A DNA stretch of 64,000 bases from Enoplolaimus lenunculus (Eukaryota; Nematoda; Enoplea; Enoplida; Thoracostomopsidae). The notes below the pieces were generated by a model. It was not told the origin of the DNA, ran no database searches, and worked only from the letters and a program-made list of their open reading frames with translations. This document shows, in pieces, positions 21,728 through 33,797 of this stretch. How positions within the stretch are numbered: position 1 is the stretch's first letter; each line of letters starts with the position of its first letter. The DNA lies in assembly GCA_030248215.1 (NCBI GenBank), contig JASANG010000229.1:45045-109044 (forward strand), read 5' to 3'. Position numbers and translations under genes: made by a program.

Positions 21728-24700
21728 GTACGTAAAAATTACCATAAAGCGAAAAGAAAAACATGGGCGTGCCAATGCAATGAAGGTACAGGGAAATACA
21801 TGCCTGAAATTTCTGCGAACAACAGGGTTCCAACAGGAACTAAATTTTGCCGGAACAGGAACAGGAACAAGAACCGGATTTTGAAACACTGGTCATCACC
21901 GAATTACTGTTGGACTTTTTAGAAAACTTTCCAAAAATTGCTTAAGTGAATTTTCAGCTATTTCATTTAGCAAATTCTGCGAAAACATGCCATAAACAGT
22001 TTATTAACAAAATTGAGCTAACTACCAAACCCTCATATCTATTCGCGAAATGAAATCCTTACTACGCCACTGCGGAAACGTTTTATGACTCGTTAAATCA
22101 GATAGCGAAAGACAGTGATAGTTCTAGTTGAGCTAAGATAGGATTTGCTCGATTCACACCTTTCGCCCGTTTTATAGTCGATCTGGCGACGCGGAATTCG
22201 TTCAACCTTAATATGTCGAGTTAATAAATTAATATATGAATCATTCGGTTTTGCCTCCAGGTACGTAAATTAACACATTTGATAGTGTTAAAAATAGTAG
22301 CTTCAACTTCATGGTAAAATTGTACGTCAATTAAAACAGAAAAACGTCATTTTCTAAACATTCAGCTAAGCGGAGATGGTGATGAATAAACTAAGAAGAT
22401 ACGCAAGCATTGGCGGCTTCTTTCAAAATTACAATTTGCAATTCTGAAGCATCAACAGTAGGAAAAAACATACATTTTCGTATTAACACTAAAAGTGACA
22501 TTTCTTAATGAGTTTACATATCGTCGGTATCATTGCTGAGATGTAGAAAATATTGTAGCGAAAGCAAAAACCTTCGCAACTTCAGCCATGCTGGCAACCG
22601 TGTCATTATCTAAGAACCTCATGATATTTCCTAACAAGGATCCTGCCATAAACTCTTGAATTACAAGCAGTTTTGCTGTCCAGAGTATGTTTCAAAAGAA
22701 ATAATAGTTATCATGATTTCGGACGCTAAATCTTCCGTGATGCTTTTTCAGTTTACCTCAAACAATTGTGCTGGTCTAGTTACTATACTGTTAAAAGGAA
22801 TATGAAACATATTCGATGTTGCTTCACTACTGAGCAATTTTTCTAGTAAATTTATGAACAACATTCACTTCCACCAAATAATTTTGGCAAAAAAGTTCAC
22901 TCGCGGTGTAGGGCGATTTCTGTCAGTACCAGATTTACATAAAACTCTAAGTTGCTTGACACAAGCGTGATATATTTCTAACGATTCAGCCGAATGGCGC
23001 CGCCAATCTGCAGTTAGTGAGCGATTTTTAATCTTCACACGCGCATGCAATTACAGATCTGAAGTTTTGCTCAAAGGTAAGACAACCCAAACCTGAAAAA
23101 TAAGCAGCAGACTTTTGAAGCTCGGCAATCACTGATTCGAAGGCCCCAAGACCTATCACCAAGTAAATGATAAGTATGCTAACTGTACATATTTGACAGT
23201 ACGGGCAAAGTTAACAAGCCTAACTACGATTTTCATCTCGAACAAAGTATTAAGTAAAACATAAAACCTGCAATATCGATCGACAAAATCTAAAAATATC
23301 ATTTGGTTTATACTCAATTTTAGGCCGCAAATACGATTTCAGACAAATTCGCATCAAAACACTAATTCAAAACACAACGCTCAAAAACGAAATGGAACGA
23401 CAACAAAACGCTCTGTTGCGTCGAATGAATGCGTCAACGTTCGAAGAAGCCGTCGACAAGCTAAGCTTTCGTTGCGGAGACTTTATTCAGTACTGCATTA
23501 AACAGTATAGTCCGTTCAATTGTTGTGCGTCAGCGGTGCCTGTACTCACTGGATTGGGACGATGTTATCGGTAAACAGGGCTCTATTAACTATGGATGGG
23601 CAGCGAGGTCAAGCCCCTTACGGACAGCTTCGCTCCCAACGGGGTTAGCTTGGCATAATAAAAGCAAATTCAAATTATATATCTTTGGTAACGTTATAAA
23701 CGACAGTTTAGTAAAATTGAAATTCGATTAAATACAAGAACATCGTTTATACTGGCGCTAAGGTGGCAGGACAATTCGTCAGCCGATAACTCGCCGCTCG
23801 ACAACTTGTAGTCCGAAATTTGATCAACTCGACAATTCTTAACTAATCATTATGCATAGGCCCAGGCTTATGCTTGGGAAGGATTACGCTTTATTTATAA
23901 GTTTTAGCTTTCAGTTCTCAGTTCAACCGAGTGACGAATCATAATTTCAATAAACTGTGAGATAATTGCGCTTTTGTTATAAGCAGAGTGGGACATTACC
24001 CGCGAGTAAACGTGGGTCGGGTAAACAATTGCAGGCCATGGTATACCCGCGAATAAAGATTTTTATCACGCGGATAAAAAATTCACAGTTCTCACCCGTG
24101 GGAAACTTTTCAGTTTTACGGTGGAAAACCTACGGTATTGTCTGTTTTATTTCTGGTCAGGTACGGCTCGTGCTTTATTTAGCTGGGTTTGAAATTTTGT
24201 TGTTTGTAGTAAAATTCACTGTAAAATTTATTGAAGCTATAACGTAAAAACAAAGCGCGAATCACCAGCGATCTTTAAAATACTCGTTTGACTTCAGGCT
24301 CGGGTAAAAAATAGCACGTGGGTAGATCTTTTTTGCGCGGGTATAACCACGGGTAAAAAATTCTTGTTTGCGTAGGTAAAGCACGGGTCAGGTAAACAAT
24401 CGTTATCCACTTCCCACTCTGGTTATAAGAGTATACATAGGTAACGCTACACTTCTTAACCACTTTAATGTTTAACCGACGTTGACTGCCATTTTACGAC
24501 AAGTACCGTACGGCGACGGACTACAAGTATACCGCCACTTGTAATATATATGCAAATATTAAGATTTTAGAGAATGTACGGTTGTTCGCAATCCTTGTTG
24601 TAGGCAGGACGGAGCAGCCACCCCCACACCCCCATTTGAGGCTGTTTTAGGCAGGACGGTCCAGCCACCCCACACCCCCATTTGGGTGGCCCACACCCCG

Positions 24701-27700
24701 AAGAGGAGCGTACCCTAACAATACTTTAAATAAAAATAGCAGTTAATATTCAACTTGTGAATTTGATCATCACAAGGAGCCCTAACCCTGGAATTCTGAG
24801 CGGGGTCCCCACACTCACTTCCTCCGGAACTGGTTTTAGGTTTGTTAATTAAAACTTATTGAACCAAGACATATGGTCAATTTTAGGCTTCAAGGTGTAG
24901 TACAAAGCGGCAGTGGATTTGGACTTGGGCATACAATTATGATTCGCTTGCCGTTAGATCGGTTTAGTTCTGGCGAAAATTTATTGATGAACGATGGAGT
25001 GCTAATTAAATTTACCGAACCGTACAAAGGATACGAGTTTGACGCAACGTTTGTCCCTACTGGTGTACATGCGCTGTTTCAGGTACATACACAATGATGA
25101 TAACTGCTAACAAAATGGAAATGCTAATAAAGAATAAACGATGAAAATAAAAACATAAATAATTTTTTGTTAGTAAATATATTTTATGTTTAAAGTTTAA
25201 GAAAATAATTCATGACCGTTAAAGAATTGACTATTTATAAACTGGAAAATATCTACGAATTCAATATTAAAAACAAGGTGCGTTTTCAACAACAACAACA
25301 ACGACAAAAATCACAACAAAAACAACGAAAAAAACAAACAACAAATCTGTAACGAAAAGAATAGCGAAAACAGCAAATTGACTAAAAATAAAACAACAAA
25401 AACAACACCAAAAACAATAAACTTTTCAGTGGCATTTAAACTTTGTTAATTAAAACAGTAAAAACTGCATCTGCACATACAAAAATGAAATACTAAATTT
25501 ATTTAATTTCGTAGCTAGTAAAGCATATTTCCATGTATGATAAAAGCTATCGAAATCAAGGGAACGCCGCTCAAGCCAAAGCCCACAACAGGGATCCAAT
25601 CCAAAATTTTGCATTAAGATTTAAGGCTGACATCGCGTTCAGCTTCTTTTCTCGCTTTGTTATCAATCTTTTTTCGCTTTTATATGCCGCGCGGTCTCAG
25701 CCATTGAAATTTCTGCATCCACCACTGTGTAAAACACAGCAACTTAACACTTTTTATTGCATTCTGATAGCATAAGCGTATTTGATAGTTAGTTTTAAGG
25801 CATTTCGACTTCGATAGGATAAACATCCGTACAGCTTGCATGTATAGCTACAGTCACATAGTGGTAAAAATTATATTTGAGTAAGATTTGCAACTGAATG
25901 TCAACAATAATTGTATTGTTTAATGTTTCAGCTTCGAAGTACCAAAATGGAATTCATGCACACGCCGCCACGTTTTATATGCCACCAGTCAACACCGCAA
26001 GAAACGTACGCTCCTCTGACGTGCTATCAAAACTGCTTGCTTAAACCAATGGAAGACGATTGTAGTTGCAGGTATATCGTAGTTCGGCAAATATTATATA
26101 CTCAAAGCCATGGTCAAGATATTCGAAAATTCCGTTTACGAGATGGATCACCTTCAATTACGTATCAAGGGTCGCAGCACTAGAAAGTGGGCAATTTGAA
26201 TTTTTTAAATTTTGGAAATATAAACCATCATACGTACAAAGACTGACACAGTTAAATTAAAATCTCGTATTGGCAAAGTTTTGTGCCTTATTTTTGGTTG
26301 AAAAAAAGACTAAAGTAAAACCCTCGCGAAATTAATAGTGATTAATCAGCTTTGGCTTAAAGATGTCGTGTCTTTCTGGACCAAAATATGCTTGTAACCG
26401 AAGCCTAAACCCGAATCTATTTTTAATTGTCATGGGCTATGTTATTAATTGGAAACATAACACACTAGTTTTGTATCAGCATTTTAAACTGCAGCCCAGC
26501 CGCTCGGTACCACATCATGAGGAGGATAAAGTGTGTTCCATTTTAAAATATTTTCAGATACATTGGTCTGCCACCAAGCGACGAAAATCGACACTTAGAA
26601 GCATGCAACACAAGCCATCTGTTCACGTGTGCCTACAAAGTCCTTGGCGAAAAAGTGTTCACAGCGAGTTCAACTTATGCAAAAGATTGCAAACTGCGAT
26701 GTCCTCAACGATGCAATTATTGGCAATACGATATGACAATGTCGTACGCAAAATATCCGTCACAAGTCGCTTTGCACTATATGAATCGCAGCGCGCACGC
26801 ACGTGTCCATAACGCGGAGTTGATTATGGAATATTTTTACGAAAAAATGGAATATATTAAAATTAAACATTTTCCCACGATGTCGCTGGAAACTTTTGTC
26901 GCGAATATTGGTAAGTCAGGGTAGCGCTATACTTTTATCCCTGTTTAATGTCGTCCGCTGCCGTCCGTCGCCACACACCACCCTCCGCAAGCATTTACCA
27001 GCCTCTGGTAGGTATCGTATTCGAATTTCTATAGTGACTCGAATAAGAGAGTGAGGTAAGAAAAAAATGTCCGGGAATCCTATTTTGAGTCTAGATCAAT
27101 AGGAGTCTACTCGTTTAATTAGATGCTGCAAATGGATGTAGTCCAAAAATTACTGATTAGAAAATAAACGTCAATTACTCTAAAGAGATCGCGTAAATGA
27201 TTCCTGAACCTGATTATGTTCAGTACAGAATTTGATTCTTTACTCAAAGTAATAATGTTTCCTATATTCGTAGCAGTATACTCAAGTCTTATTAGGGTCG
27301 TTACAGTGCTCGCGTACGATACCCGCATAGTACAAAATCACCATAACAAGTGAGGACTGGTCCGATGCAGAGATAGCAAGTGTTTTTCGCCGTACAAGCA
27401 CAAGTTCAAACGCCAGCTTGAAATAACATCATCACATATAAATTGAAAAATGTCCATGCATTCAATTGCTAAACACACCACTGCCGAATTTATTAGATTC
27501 TGAGTCAAATTAAACAAAATGCAAACGGTACTCTTTGGCAGTTTACTGTTTTTATTCGATTCAAAAATAATGCTAACACACTGCTTTACAAAAAATATCT
27601 CTTTTATATTAAGTTTTCGCGTTGTCGAAATAAATAATTGCGCCTGTCCCATCGTAATAATTGTTTGTTCGTTTCCAAACCATACCCGTATACGATACTG

Positions 27701-30087
27701 CAATCACAAAATTCCATCAATCTCTTATCATAGCAAAATTTCGATTTTCTAGCGAAAACAACACAAATTTTCAAGCGAAAAAAAAGCCGCATAACAACAA
27801 CCCTTTAATTTTGAGGATGAAACTCTGTCACTTAACGAGCACTTGCTTGCCTGTTCGTTTATGTCACAGCATGAAATTTTGATTTGAGACAATTTTTATT
27901 TTGTTTTATTATGTATATTATTTTAACTGTGCATCGCTCGGTAGCGTTGACGAGATTAACACCTCATACTCCTGTAACCGGACCCGCCTATGTTGCTTTA
28001 ACGGACGTCCAGGTTTCTGGTCGGTCATAAAACAGTAAGTTTAGATTCTAGATTACCTTTCTTTGCTTAGGCTTAGGCTTAGGCTTAGGAATACGCTTAA
28101 TGTAACGTTACGCCCCTTAAAGTAACATTGGCCAGAGGACCTATCCGCTTAGAGCAATCACTCGAATTGGTTCAACGATTGTTTTCACAAATTCTTTAAT
28201 ATAAAACAAAATCTTTTCTAATAAATACATATTAAAGCCATTCAAAAATACTTATTTAATACTTCTCAATGTGAACGTGAAAATTTTCCATTAGTCAATT
28301 ACTAGTTTTCTTGTTAATTTAGCGTATTAACCTTGGTCTTTTGACGAAATATATATCAGTAAAACGGCCGGCTACTTACACATCAAAGGGGCCTTTATAC
28401 GCGACCATTTTTGTAATCGGTTGTGAGAATTCCGAGCGTACAACTGAATAGTCATACCAAACCAAACCAACGTTCCATGAACAATAATAGTAGTTTAGAC
28501 AGCGGCAAGGATTTCGTTTTAGGAGAGACTTCGGGTTCAAGATTTGGTATTTATATTTAATACCACTCACAAAGTCTGTAAATCTATACGTGTTACAACA
28601 TATGCTGCGACTTATATGCTGTGTTGTGTACGTATCTACGTATACTGAATTCCCGTACAGCAAATGAATCTTCGGTATTTGGAAACCGGAAAATTCAAAC
28701 ATCAAAGGATGGGGGCGGGCTGTTGGCAATTTTTTAACCTCGAAAACATTTAACGGGGATAGATTCAATCTCGGCCGCGGTTTCAAACCGGAAGTGGTTT
28801 TTGGAAAACTGATATTTTATGACATAATAAGTCGAAAGAGATATAATTCAAGCGAGACACAGCTGTTTTAGGAGGACAAATGAACTTGTGGATTGGTATG
28901 AGTATTCACGCATTTATACATTTTGTGGTATTCGTACTGGTTACCGTTGGCCGATGTTGTCATCGACACAGGACGGCACATTGCGCGACGCCCCAAGAAG
29001 CAGCTCGCAAGCGTCAACGCAGCGTCAACACAAATGACGACGAAAGCTGCTACGAGCCACGCCAATCATGTAATACAGATGATAGTAGCAACCCTGAAGA
29101 GTCTTGGCGAAAAACTTCAAAAAATATCGAACAGAACAACAAGAACACTAAAACCAGTAACAATAATACAAATGACAACAATAATAGCGATAATAATAAT
29201 AATAATAATAATAACAATAATAATAATAATAATAACAATTATAAAATTAATAACAGTAATACCAAAGAAAATTCCGACAAACATGATACAGCCAGTGATA
29301 AATACTGCTGGTCCAAAGCCAACTCCAAAAATGATAAGAAAAACAAACATAAATTAAAAAACAACAAATGCTTTAGTGATGCCATAGCTAGTGGCAAATC
29401 AGTTAAAGCGCCAAATTGTAGCTATCGATGTTGCGTATCTGGTAACGATAGGCGACAACCTTCCAACCAACCAGATACCACTTCGTTACGAATCGTTCCA
29501 ACAAGCGAAGCTAATATCAACACTCCAGTAATTCCTATCGTCCGACGTTCCCAACCACTAACGTCCTCATTATCGCCAGATTCCCAATATCCAGATAACA
29601 TTAATGCTTGTAGTGGAAATATTTTCGACCAATTACGCGATTCAGCAACGGATAATGAAGATTACGAATATTTTCTTGATCCAGTAACTATGACTACTTA
29701 CGCGCTATGCCCTGGGGATGGGTTAATCGAACCGTGGGACTCTTCCGATTGTAGTTTAGAATGGAAGCGAAAGAAATCTAAATGGTCGCGACTCAGCAAA
29801 TTATTTAGACGAAATAAGCCTTCATCGAAAGTATCTACGCGAATAATAGAAGGTATGAGTCGTAAACCCACGAATGCTTCCACGTCTGAGGATCACATCC
29901 ACGAGTTTCTACCGATTAAAGACGGTAGGCGCAACCAGAATTGGAACCAACCGACAAAATACGACGTGTCAAGAAGCATCAATGTAGAAAATCAACACGA
30001 ACAGCAGCTACAACAACATCTGATACAACAACAACAACAACAACAACAACAACTGCTACAACAACAACAACAACAACAACAACAACT

Positions 30088-30121
<34 letters not shown>

Positions 30122-30529
30122 CTTCAACAACAACAACAACAACACTACCAACAACAACAGCCTAAAATGAAAAACGTTAGTTTCGTCGAAAATCCATCTG
30201 ACAACTCGAGTATCTCTGAATTCAACCAAAGCTTCGAACCCGAAACATATGAGAGTCGTCATTTTTGTACCGGTCACCCAGATTACCAGTATGATTATCA
30301 CATTGACGCCAAACCTGTGAATCCTGTCAACAGCAACTGTCAAAGTGATATCAAACACGATGGCCGTTTAATCAAAAATTATTCGAAAACAAACAACACT
30401 GAACCATTGCCAAACAAAACGGACCAATCATTCGAATTGGAAAATTATCAAAGAAACCAGAAGCATCCTCCCAGCGACAATTTGTTAACTAACGAACGAA
30501 TAACACAATCGATTATTGTGCAACTATGA
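21324..30529 (+). CDS. DEG/ENaC-family sodium channel subunit (six exons, N-terminus incomplete)
   Basis: Six exons join in phase: 21324-21727, 23324-23570, 24887-25082, 25932-26071, 26558-26910, 28872-30529. They give about 998 residues. The cytoplasmic N-terminus carries CGESTIHGVHQI with the conserved His-Gly gating motif (about residues 33-44 of the readable part). TM1 is about 54-77, followed by LPVATSY and LPDVTVCPF, the family's post-TM1 signature. The ectodomain has about 16 Cys, including CGDFIQYC, DDCSCR and KDCKLRCPQRC. Before TM2 is NIGGQMNLWIGMS, with G-M-S at the selectivity-filter position. After TM2 a tail of about 520 residues holds poly-Asn, a basic patch KRKKSKWSRLSKLFRRNK and poly-Gln. 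Known family role: trimeric, amiloride-type Na+ channels gated by force, protons or peptides. The ligand cannot be inferred. The start codon lies upstream (candidate at 14991). Confidence 0.93.
22130..22260 (+). pseudogene. Decayed duplicate of the 3' part of DEG/ENaC exon A
   Basis: TTTCGCCCGTTTTATAGTCG at 22161-22180 corresponds to TTTGCCCGTTTAGTCGATTT of the real exon. The match continues through the ATGTCGAGT block and a CAG|GTACGTAAA donor at 22258-22261. In-frame stops and an insertion prevent coding, so this is a pseudo-exon in the first recognised intron. Confidence 0.75.
23324..23570 (+). CDS. DEG/ENaC exon B: proximal ectodomain
   Basis: Acceptor AATTTTAG|GC, donor ATCG|GTAAAC. 81 codons, RKYDFRQIRI... 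to GLGRCY. Contains CGDFIQYC and NCC, matching the family's C...G..C...F...T..G.CY block. An N-glycosylation site NTT is present. Confidence 0.93.
23984..24421. mobile_element. 438-bp hAT-type MITE (CAGAGTGGG), perfect 8-bp TSD
   Basis: Begins CAGAGTGGGA and ends TTCCCACTCTG. Identical GTTATAAG flanks lie at 23976-23983 and 24422-24429. The subterminal regions contain GGGTAAA-type repeats in both orientations (for example GGTCGGGTAAACAAT and GGTCAGGTAAACAAT). A diverged copy of the same length lies at 35246-35683. It sits in the intron after exon B. Confidence 0.9.
24600..24715. repeat. Tandem duplication of a C-rich segment
   Basis: Two adjacent copies of GGCAGGACGG-(AG/TC)-CAGCCACCC...CACACCCCCATTTG. 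The following GTGGCCCACACCCCGAA extends the C-rich run. Confidence 0.7.
24887..25082 (+). CDS. DEG/ENaC exon C: central ectodomain
   Basis: Acceptor AATTTTAG|G, donor TTTCAG|GTACAT. The frame reads GVVQSGSGFGLGH... through TEPYKGYEFDAT to PTGVHALFQ, equivalent to the family's GxGxGL beta-ball segment and PG-like turn before the third Cys block. Confidence 0.9.
25083..25931. other. DEG/ENaC intron with CAA-rich tract
   Basis: An A-rich region with interrupted CAA repeats lies at about 25283-25420. Nothing else seen. Confidence 0.6.
25932..26071 (+). CDS. DEG/ENaC exon D: Cys-rich segment
   Basis: Acceptor GTTTCAG|C, donor TGCAG|GTATAT. 46 codons, LRSTKMEFMHTPPRFICHQ... to DDCSC. Five Cys (CHQ, TCYQNC, CSC) match the family pattern Y..C...C......C.C. 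Confidence 0.92.
26558..26910 (+). CDS. DEG/ENaC exon E: distal ectodomain up to TM2
   Basis: Acceptor TTTTCAG|A, donor ATTG|GTAAGT. 117 codons starting YIGLPPSDENRHLEAC. Contains CAYKVLG, KDCKLRCPQRCNYWQYD, then YAKYPSQ and FYEKMEYIK. It ends SLETFVANI in front of the split Gly that opens the GGQ pre-TM2 motif. Confidence 0.93.
27985..28133. mobile_element. TTAGGC-MITE copy
   Basis: Left end CGCCTATGTTGCTTTAACGG, right end CCCCTTAAAGTAACATTGGCC (positions 28113-28133). Interior has four consecutive GCTTAG units. Flanks ACCGGACC and AGAGGACC match at 6 of 8. It lies in the last channel intron. Confidence 0.75.
28872..30529 (+). CDS. DEG/ENaC exon F: TM2 and long low-complexity tail
   Basis: Acceptor GTTTTAG|GA. 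The frame GGQMNLWIGMSIHAF runs into a hydrophobic helix ending VGRCCHRHR. The remaining roughly 520 residues are hydrophilic: poly-Asn (about 29160-29245), a Lys-rich linker, NEDYEYFLDPVTM, a basic cluster at about 29763-29825, poly-Gln (about 30003-30160), then an Asn/Ser/Asp-rich end and TGA at 30527-30529. The splice phase links it to exon E. On its own it could be mistaken for a single-exon Q/N-rich protein starting at Met 28880. Confidence 0.92.
29192..29245 (+). repeat. AAT/AAC trinucleotide run (poly-Asn)
   Basis: Mixed AAT and AAC codons encode about 16 consecutive Asn inside the channel tail. Confidence 0.9.
30000..30163 (+). repeat. CAA trinucleotide run (poly-Gln)
   Basis: Near-pure CAA with occasional CTA, CTT and CAC interruptions encodes several Gln blocks of 9-11 in the channel tail. 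Alternative frames give poly-Thr and poly-Asn/Leu artefacts. Confidence 0.9.
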
Positions 30530-31310
30530 CAAAAACACGTTTAATTTAGTGTTTTGAAAAAAAAGCGTTTATGATGATTGTTAATATTAATGCTAAAACG
30601 GTAATTTGACAAATGATAAATACGACTGCAGTTACTAGCTTGTCATTTTAGAGTTTCTCCACTTACAAAAAATGTTCTGAGCACTTTTGACACGATTCCT
30701 TATTTGATATATTAACGCGGTATGATATGAAATGTTCTAACTTATCCGTACATGCCTGCAGCGTGGCACGGTTAAGGACAGGAAGGCCATGCCCAAATAG
30801 CGCCGTTCACGCGGGGGGAAGCGCAATGAGACTGGGTGCCAAAAATTACTTTCTGTACCCACATTTCCGTAAGTTTTCAGCGCCAGTGATCATGTATTTT
30901 ATTTAAATAAGATTAAATGAAAAAACGTCTGGCTGGCCGTCTCGCCGCTTGCTTTGCTTCCGAAGTTTCATTTTTACTGTTGCATTTTTGTTTTGCTTCC
31001 AAAATCCTTTGCCTACGGTTGAATATACATAATCTCATAACTGACGCACAAACGAAAAATTGAGTAGAACGCTTGAATACCATTTAGTTAAAAATGCGTC
31101 TGATTTCTAGCTCACGAACTTTACTTCACGTACGTTTATAGGTTTCGGGTTGCTCTAAACCATATATAGAAGAAACTAGGATTCGCATTCTTCAGCGGGC
31201 TGACATGAAACCAAAATTTGGTGTTGAGAGTCAGTAGCTGTGGGAGCTAGAAAGTTCTTGGCCCTCCAACATGCAATCTGCACGCACAACGGCGCTGATA
31301 CTAGTTGCGA

Positions 31311-31690
31311 GGGTGCAACCGGAGGAGAAAAAAATCGGAGCCGAAGTCGGTGGTCAAAAAACTTAGTAAAGCCGGAGTGAGGCGAAATTAGGTAGTTAAA
31401 ATGATGTTTACTTTGCTAATTTTAGCAAATATCTGTAATTTGTTGCTAAAGCGTTCTGTTTTTAAATTTTCGCAAAATCTCGGTAATACATTCCTTAAAA
31501 TAGTGTCAAAAGTCAAAACGAAACGCGTCAAACAGATAAATTTTGTAAAACTATGCATAATTTCACTACTGAAATTGCCGGAACATTCAGCAAAAATTCT
31601 ACCTGAGCCGGAGTTGGAAGCCCAATTTTCTGCTGGAGCCGGCGGCAGACCTCCGGTTCTATCTGTAGCTGCAGTTGTTATTTAGCGAAT
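31311..31690. repeat. Dispersed repeat, copy 1
   Basis: Starts GGGTGCAACCGGAGG and shares GAAATTAGGTAGT, GTCAAAAGTCAAAACGAAAC-like and CAGATAAATTTT blocks with 32453-32705. GCCGGAG motifs recur at both ends. The open frame 31401-31685 is incidental. Confidence 0.7.
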
Positions 31691-32148
31691 TTTTACTACT
31701 ACTTCAACGATACGGGAACTCCTTTTTCGTTCGAAACCAAAAAAATTTACTATTAGGCTTTTACTGTCTGCGTTAAAAGTCTGAACCAGAAACATATTAA
31801 TTTCGAGACTACAGAGTCTGATGCTCAATTTGATTTGACAAAAATGTAAGACAATTTATCAAACTTCAGAAAAATATAAACTCCATTTCTTACTACTATC
31901 AACTGTTCTAAAATTAGGCTCATTGTACATTAAGCCTAAACCTAAATCAATTTCTAAACGTAAGCCTAAACCTAAACTCTTGATAAATATAGAAACTTGA
32001 ATAAACATTCATAAAAAGCAAACCAGCGAACACAACTGATATCTAACTACAACTTCCGGTAGTTGCCTAGCAACAAGAAATATAATCTATCCTAAGCACA
32101 ACACTGCTGTTGATGTAACTCAGAGTTATGCTTAGTGTAGCACTTATC

Positions 32149-32307
32149 GGCCCATGTAAAAGAATAGGAGCGTAACGTTTTTCTGCGGGACTGCAATAGA
32201 GTAAGCTTAAGCTTTAGACTAATTTCTTGTTACTCAATCTTACACTTAGGTTTAGGCTTAGGGATAGGCTTATACTACTGTTACGGCCCTGTTCTATACC
32301 ATAGCCC
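32149..32307. mobile_element. TTAGGC-MITE copy
   Basis: GGCCCATGTAAAAGAATAGG at the left and GGCCCTGTTCTATACCATAG at the right. The interior is rich in TTAGGC. No clear target duplication. Confidence 0.7.
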
Positions 32308-32452
32308 ATTACAGCACTGCAATTTTTTCTAAGCGCGGATGAAGATTTTTCAACCAAACTTCTGTCTGCGAGAAGTACGAGGTTTATAAAAATATGAGCC
32401 AAAATATATGTTAAATAATTTTACGAGACGCGCTGAAAAATACATCTCCATC

Positions 32453-32705
32453 AGGGTGCAACCGGAGGTGAAACATACCGGAGCCAGACGTCAAAGAAAC
32501 TTGCCGGAGCCGCAGGTGAAGCGAAATTAGGTAGTAGAAATAATGATTAATTAGTTAATTTTAGCCAATATCTGCAACATGTCGTTAAGTTGTTTGGTTT
32601 TACGTTAATTTTCTGCGAAATTTCGTAAGTTCTATGCAGAAAATTGTGACAAAAGTAAAACGAAACGCGCAAAACAGATAAATTTTACTAAATTATGCAA
32701 AATGC
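32453..32705. repeat. Dispersed repeat, copy 2
   Basis: Diverged, shorter copy of 31311-31690, starting GGGTGCAACCGGAGG. Confidence 0.7.
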
Positions 32706-33612
32706 TTAATCTACGAGTAACGGCCGTAAAGGTAATATTGAAAGATAACAATAAAAACGATTTCCACATTCTAACTACTATAACCTTGCTTTGCCTTCCG
32801 TTCCAGTAAAATGTTTTGACCTCAAGCTACGGTGTTTTTAAGCTTCGACTGCGCCCTGGTTTCACGTACTACTAGAACATCTACATAAGGGCGGCGTGGC
32901 GGCAACCATTTTGGGATTCTCGATTTTAAAAGTTTTATCTCACAAACAACATTCAATGTTTCTGTAAGTATTCAAGGTCACTTCTTGGTGCAGAAAACGA
33001 GTTACTCAAAACATTAGTGTTTACTATACTAAAACAAAAAAGTAGAAATAAGAATAAGGCTATAATTAAAAAAGAAAACCAATAAACAAATATATAACAT
33101 GCGCTAAAAAGGGTCAGATTCAACATTAATTTTGCACCACTTTCAAATTCTGAGCAATACTGACCTCCAGCTTCTTACATTTTTACCTCTGATCTGACTT
33201 TTTACCTCCGATTAAATTGAGCCGTGATGGTACCACAACGTTGCTACATAGCAACAGAAACGGTCCGTAATGACCAAAACTTTGGTAGCCCTTCTAACTG
33301 CAGGAAACGACTTAAAAACAGCTTTCACTACAAAATCTTAAAATAGAAATTCGGTTATGCAGGAAGCACCACAAAACAAATGTATAAGCATATATAAAAA
33401 AGAAGGGAAATGACTAAACTAAGACAGAGAACTGAAAATATATACTCAAAGTAATGCCAGAGTCCAATCTTACTTTTAGGCGTGTAAACATATTTCAAAG
33501 CCTCAGTGCCAAGATAAATAATAAACCAAACTAAAAAAGTATCAAGCCTACTCTTGTATTTATAACGCAGCAAAAATAGTGCGACCCTGAGAGTAACATA
33601 GACAGTGCCTAA

Positions 33613-33797
33613 GGCCCATGTTACTTTAAGGGGCGTCCAGGCTTCTGGTGGGTCTATAAAAGAGTAGGTTTAGATTCTAGATTACACTTTTTGCTTAGGC
33701 TTAGGCTTAGGAACTCGTTTCATGCAATACTTAGACTTTGGCTTAGGCTTAGGAATACCCTTCATCTACTGTTACGCCCCTTAAAGTAACATTGGCC
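33613..33797. mobile_element. TTAGGC-MITE, 8-bp TSD
   Basis: 185 bp. Ends GGCCCATGTTACTTTAAGG and CCTTAAAGTAACATTGGCC. Flanks GTGCCTAA (33605-33612) and ATGCCTAA (33798-33805). Two TTAGGC clusters in the interior. Confidence 0.87.

Noticed and set aside
26363-26812. 149-residue plus-strand open frame
   Set aside because: It overlaps channel exon E in the wrong frame and runs through the intron boundary.
28376-28786. 136-residue minus-strand open frame in the last channel intron
   Set aside because: No family resemblance, no splice context and AT-driven composition; most likely chance.
29941-30165. Poly-Thr and poly-Leu frames over the CAA run
   Set aside because: Alternative-frame artefacts of the trinucleotide repeat; the Gln frame belongs to the channel exon.
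28880-30529. Stand-alone intronless Q/N-rich gene starting at Met 28880
   Set aside because: The GGQ and TM2 sequence begins upstream of that Met and splices in phase to the channel ectodomain.
33680-33760. True telomere or chromosome end
   Set aside because: TTAGGC units are degenerate, short and bounded by MITE ends; genes continue on both sides.
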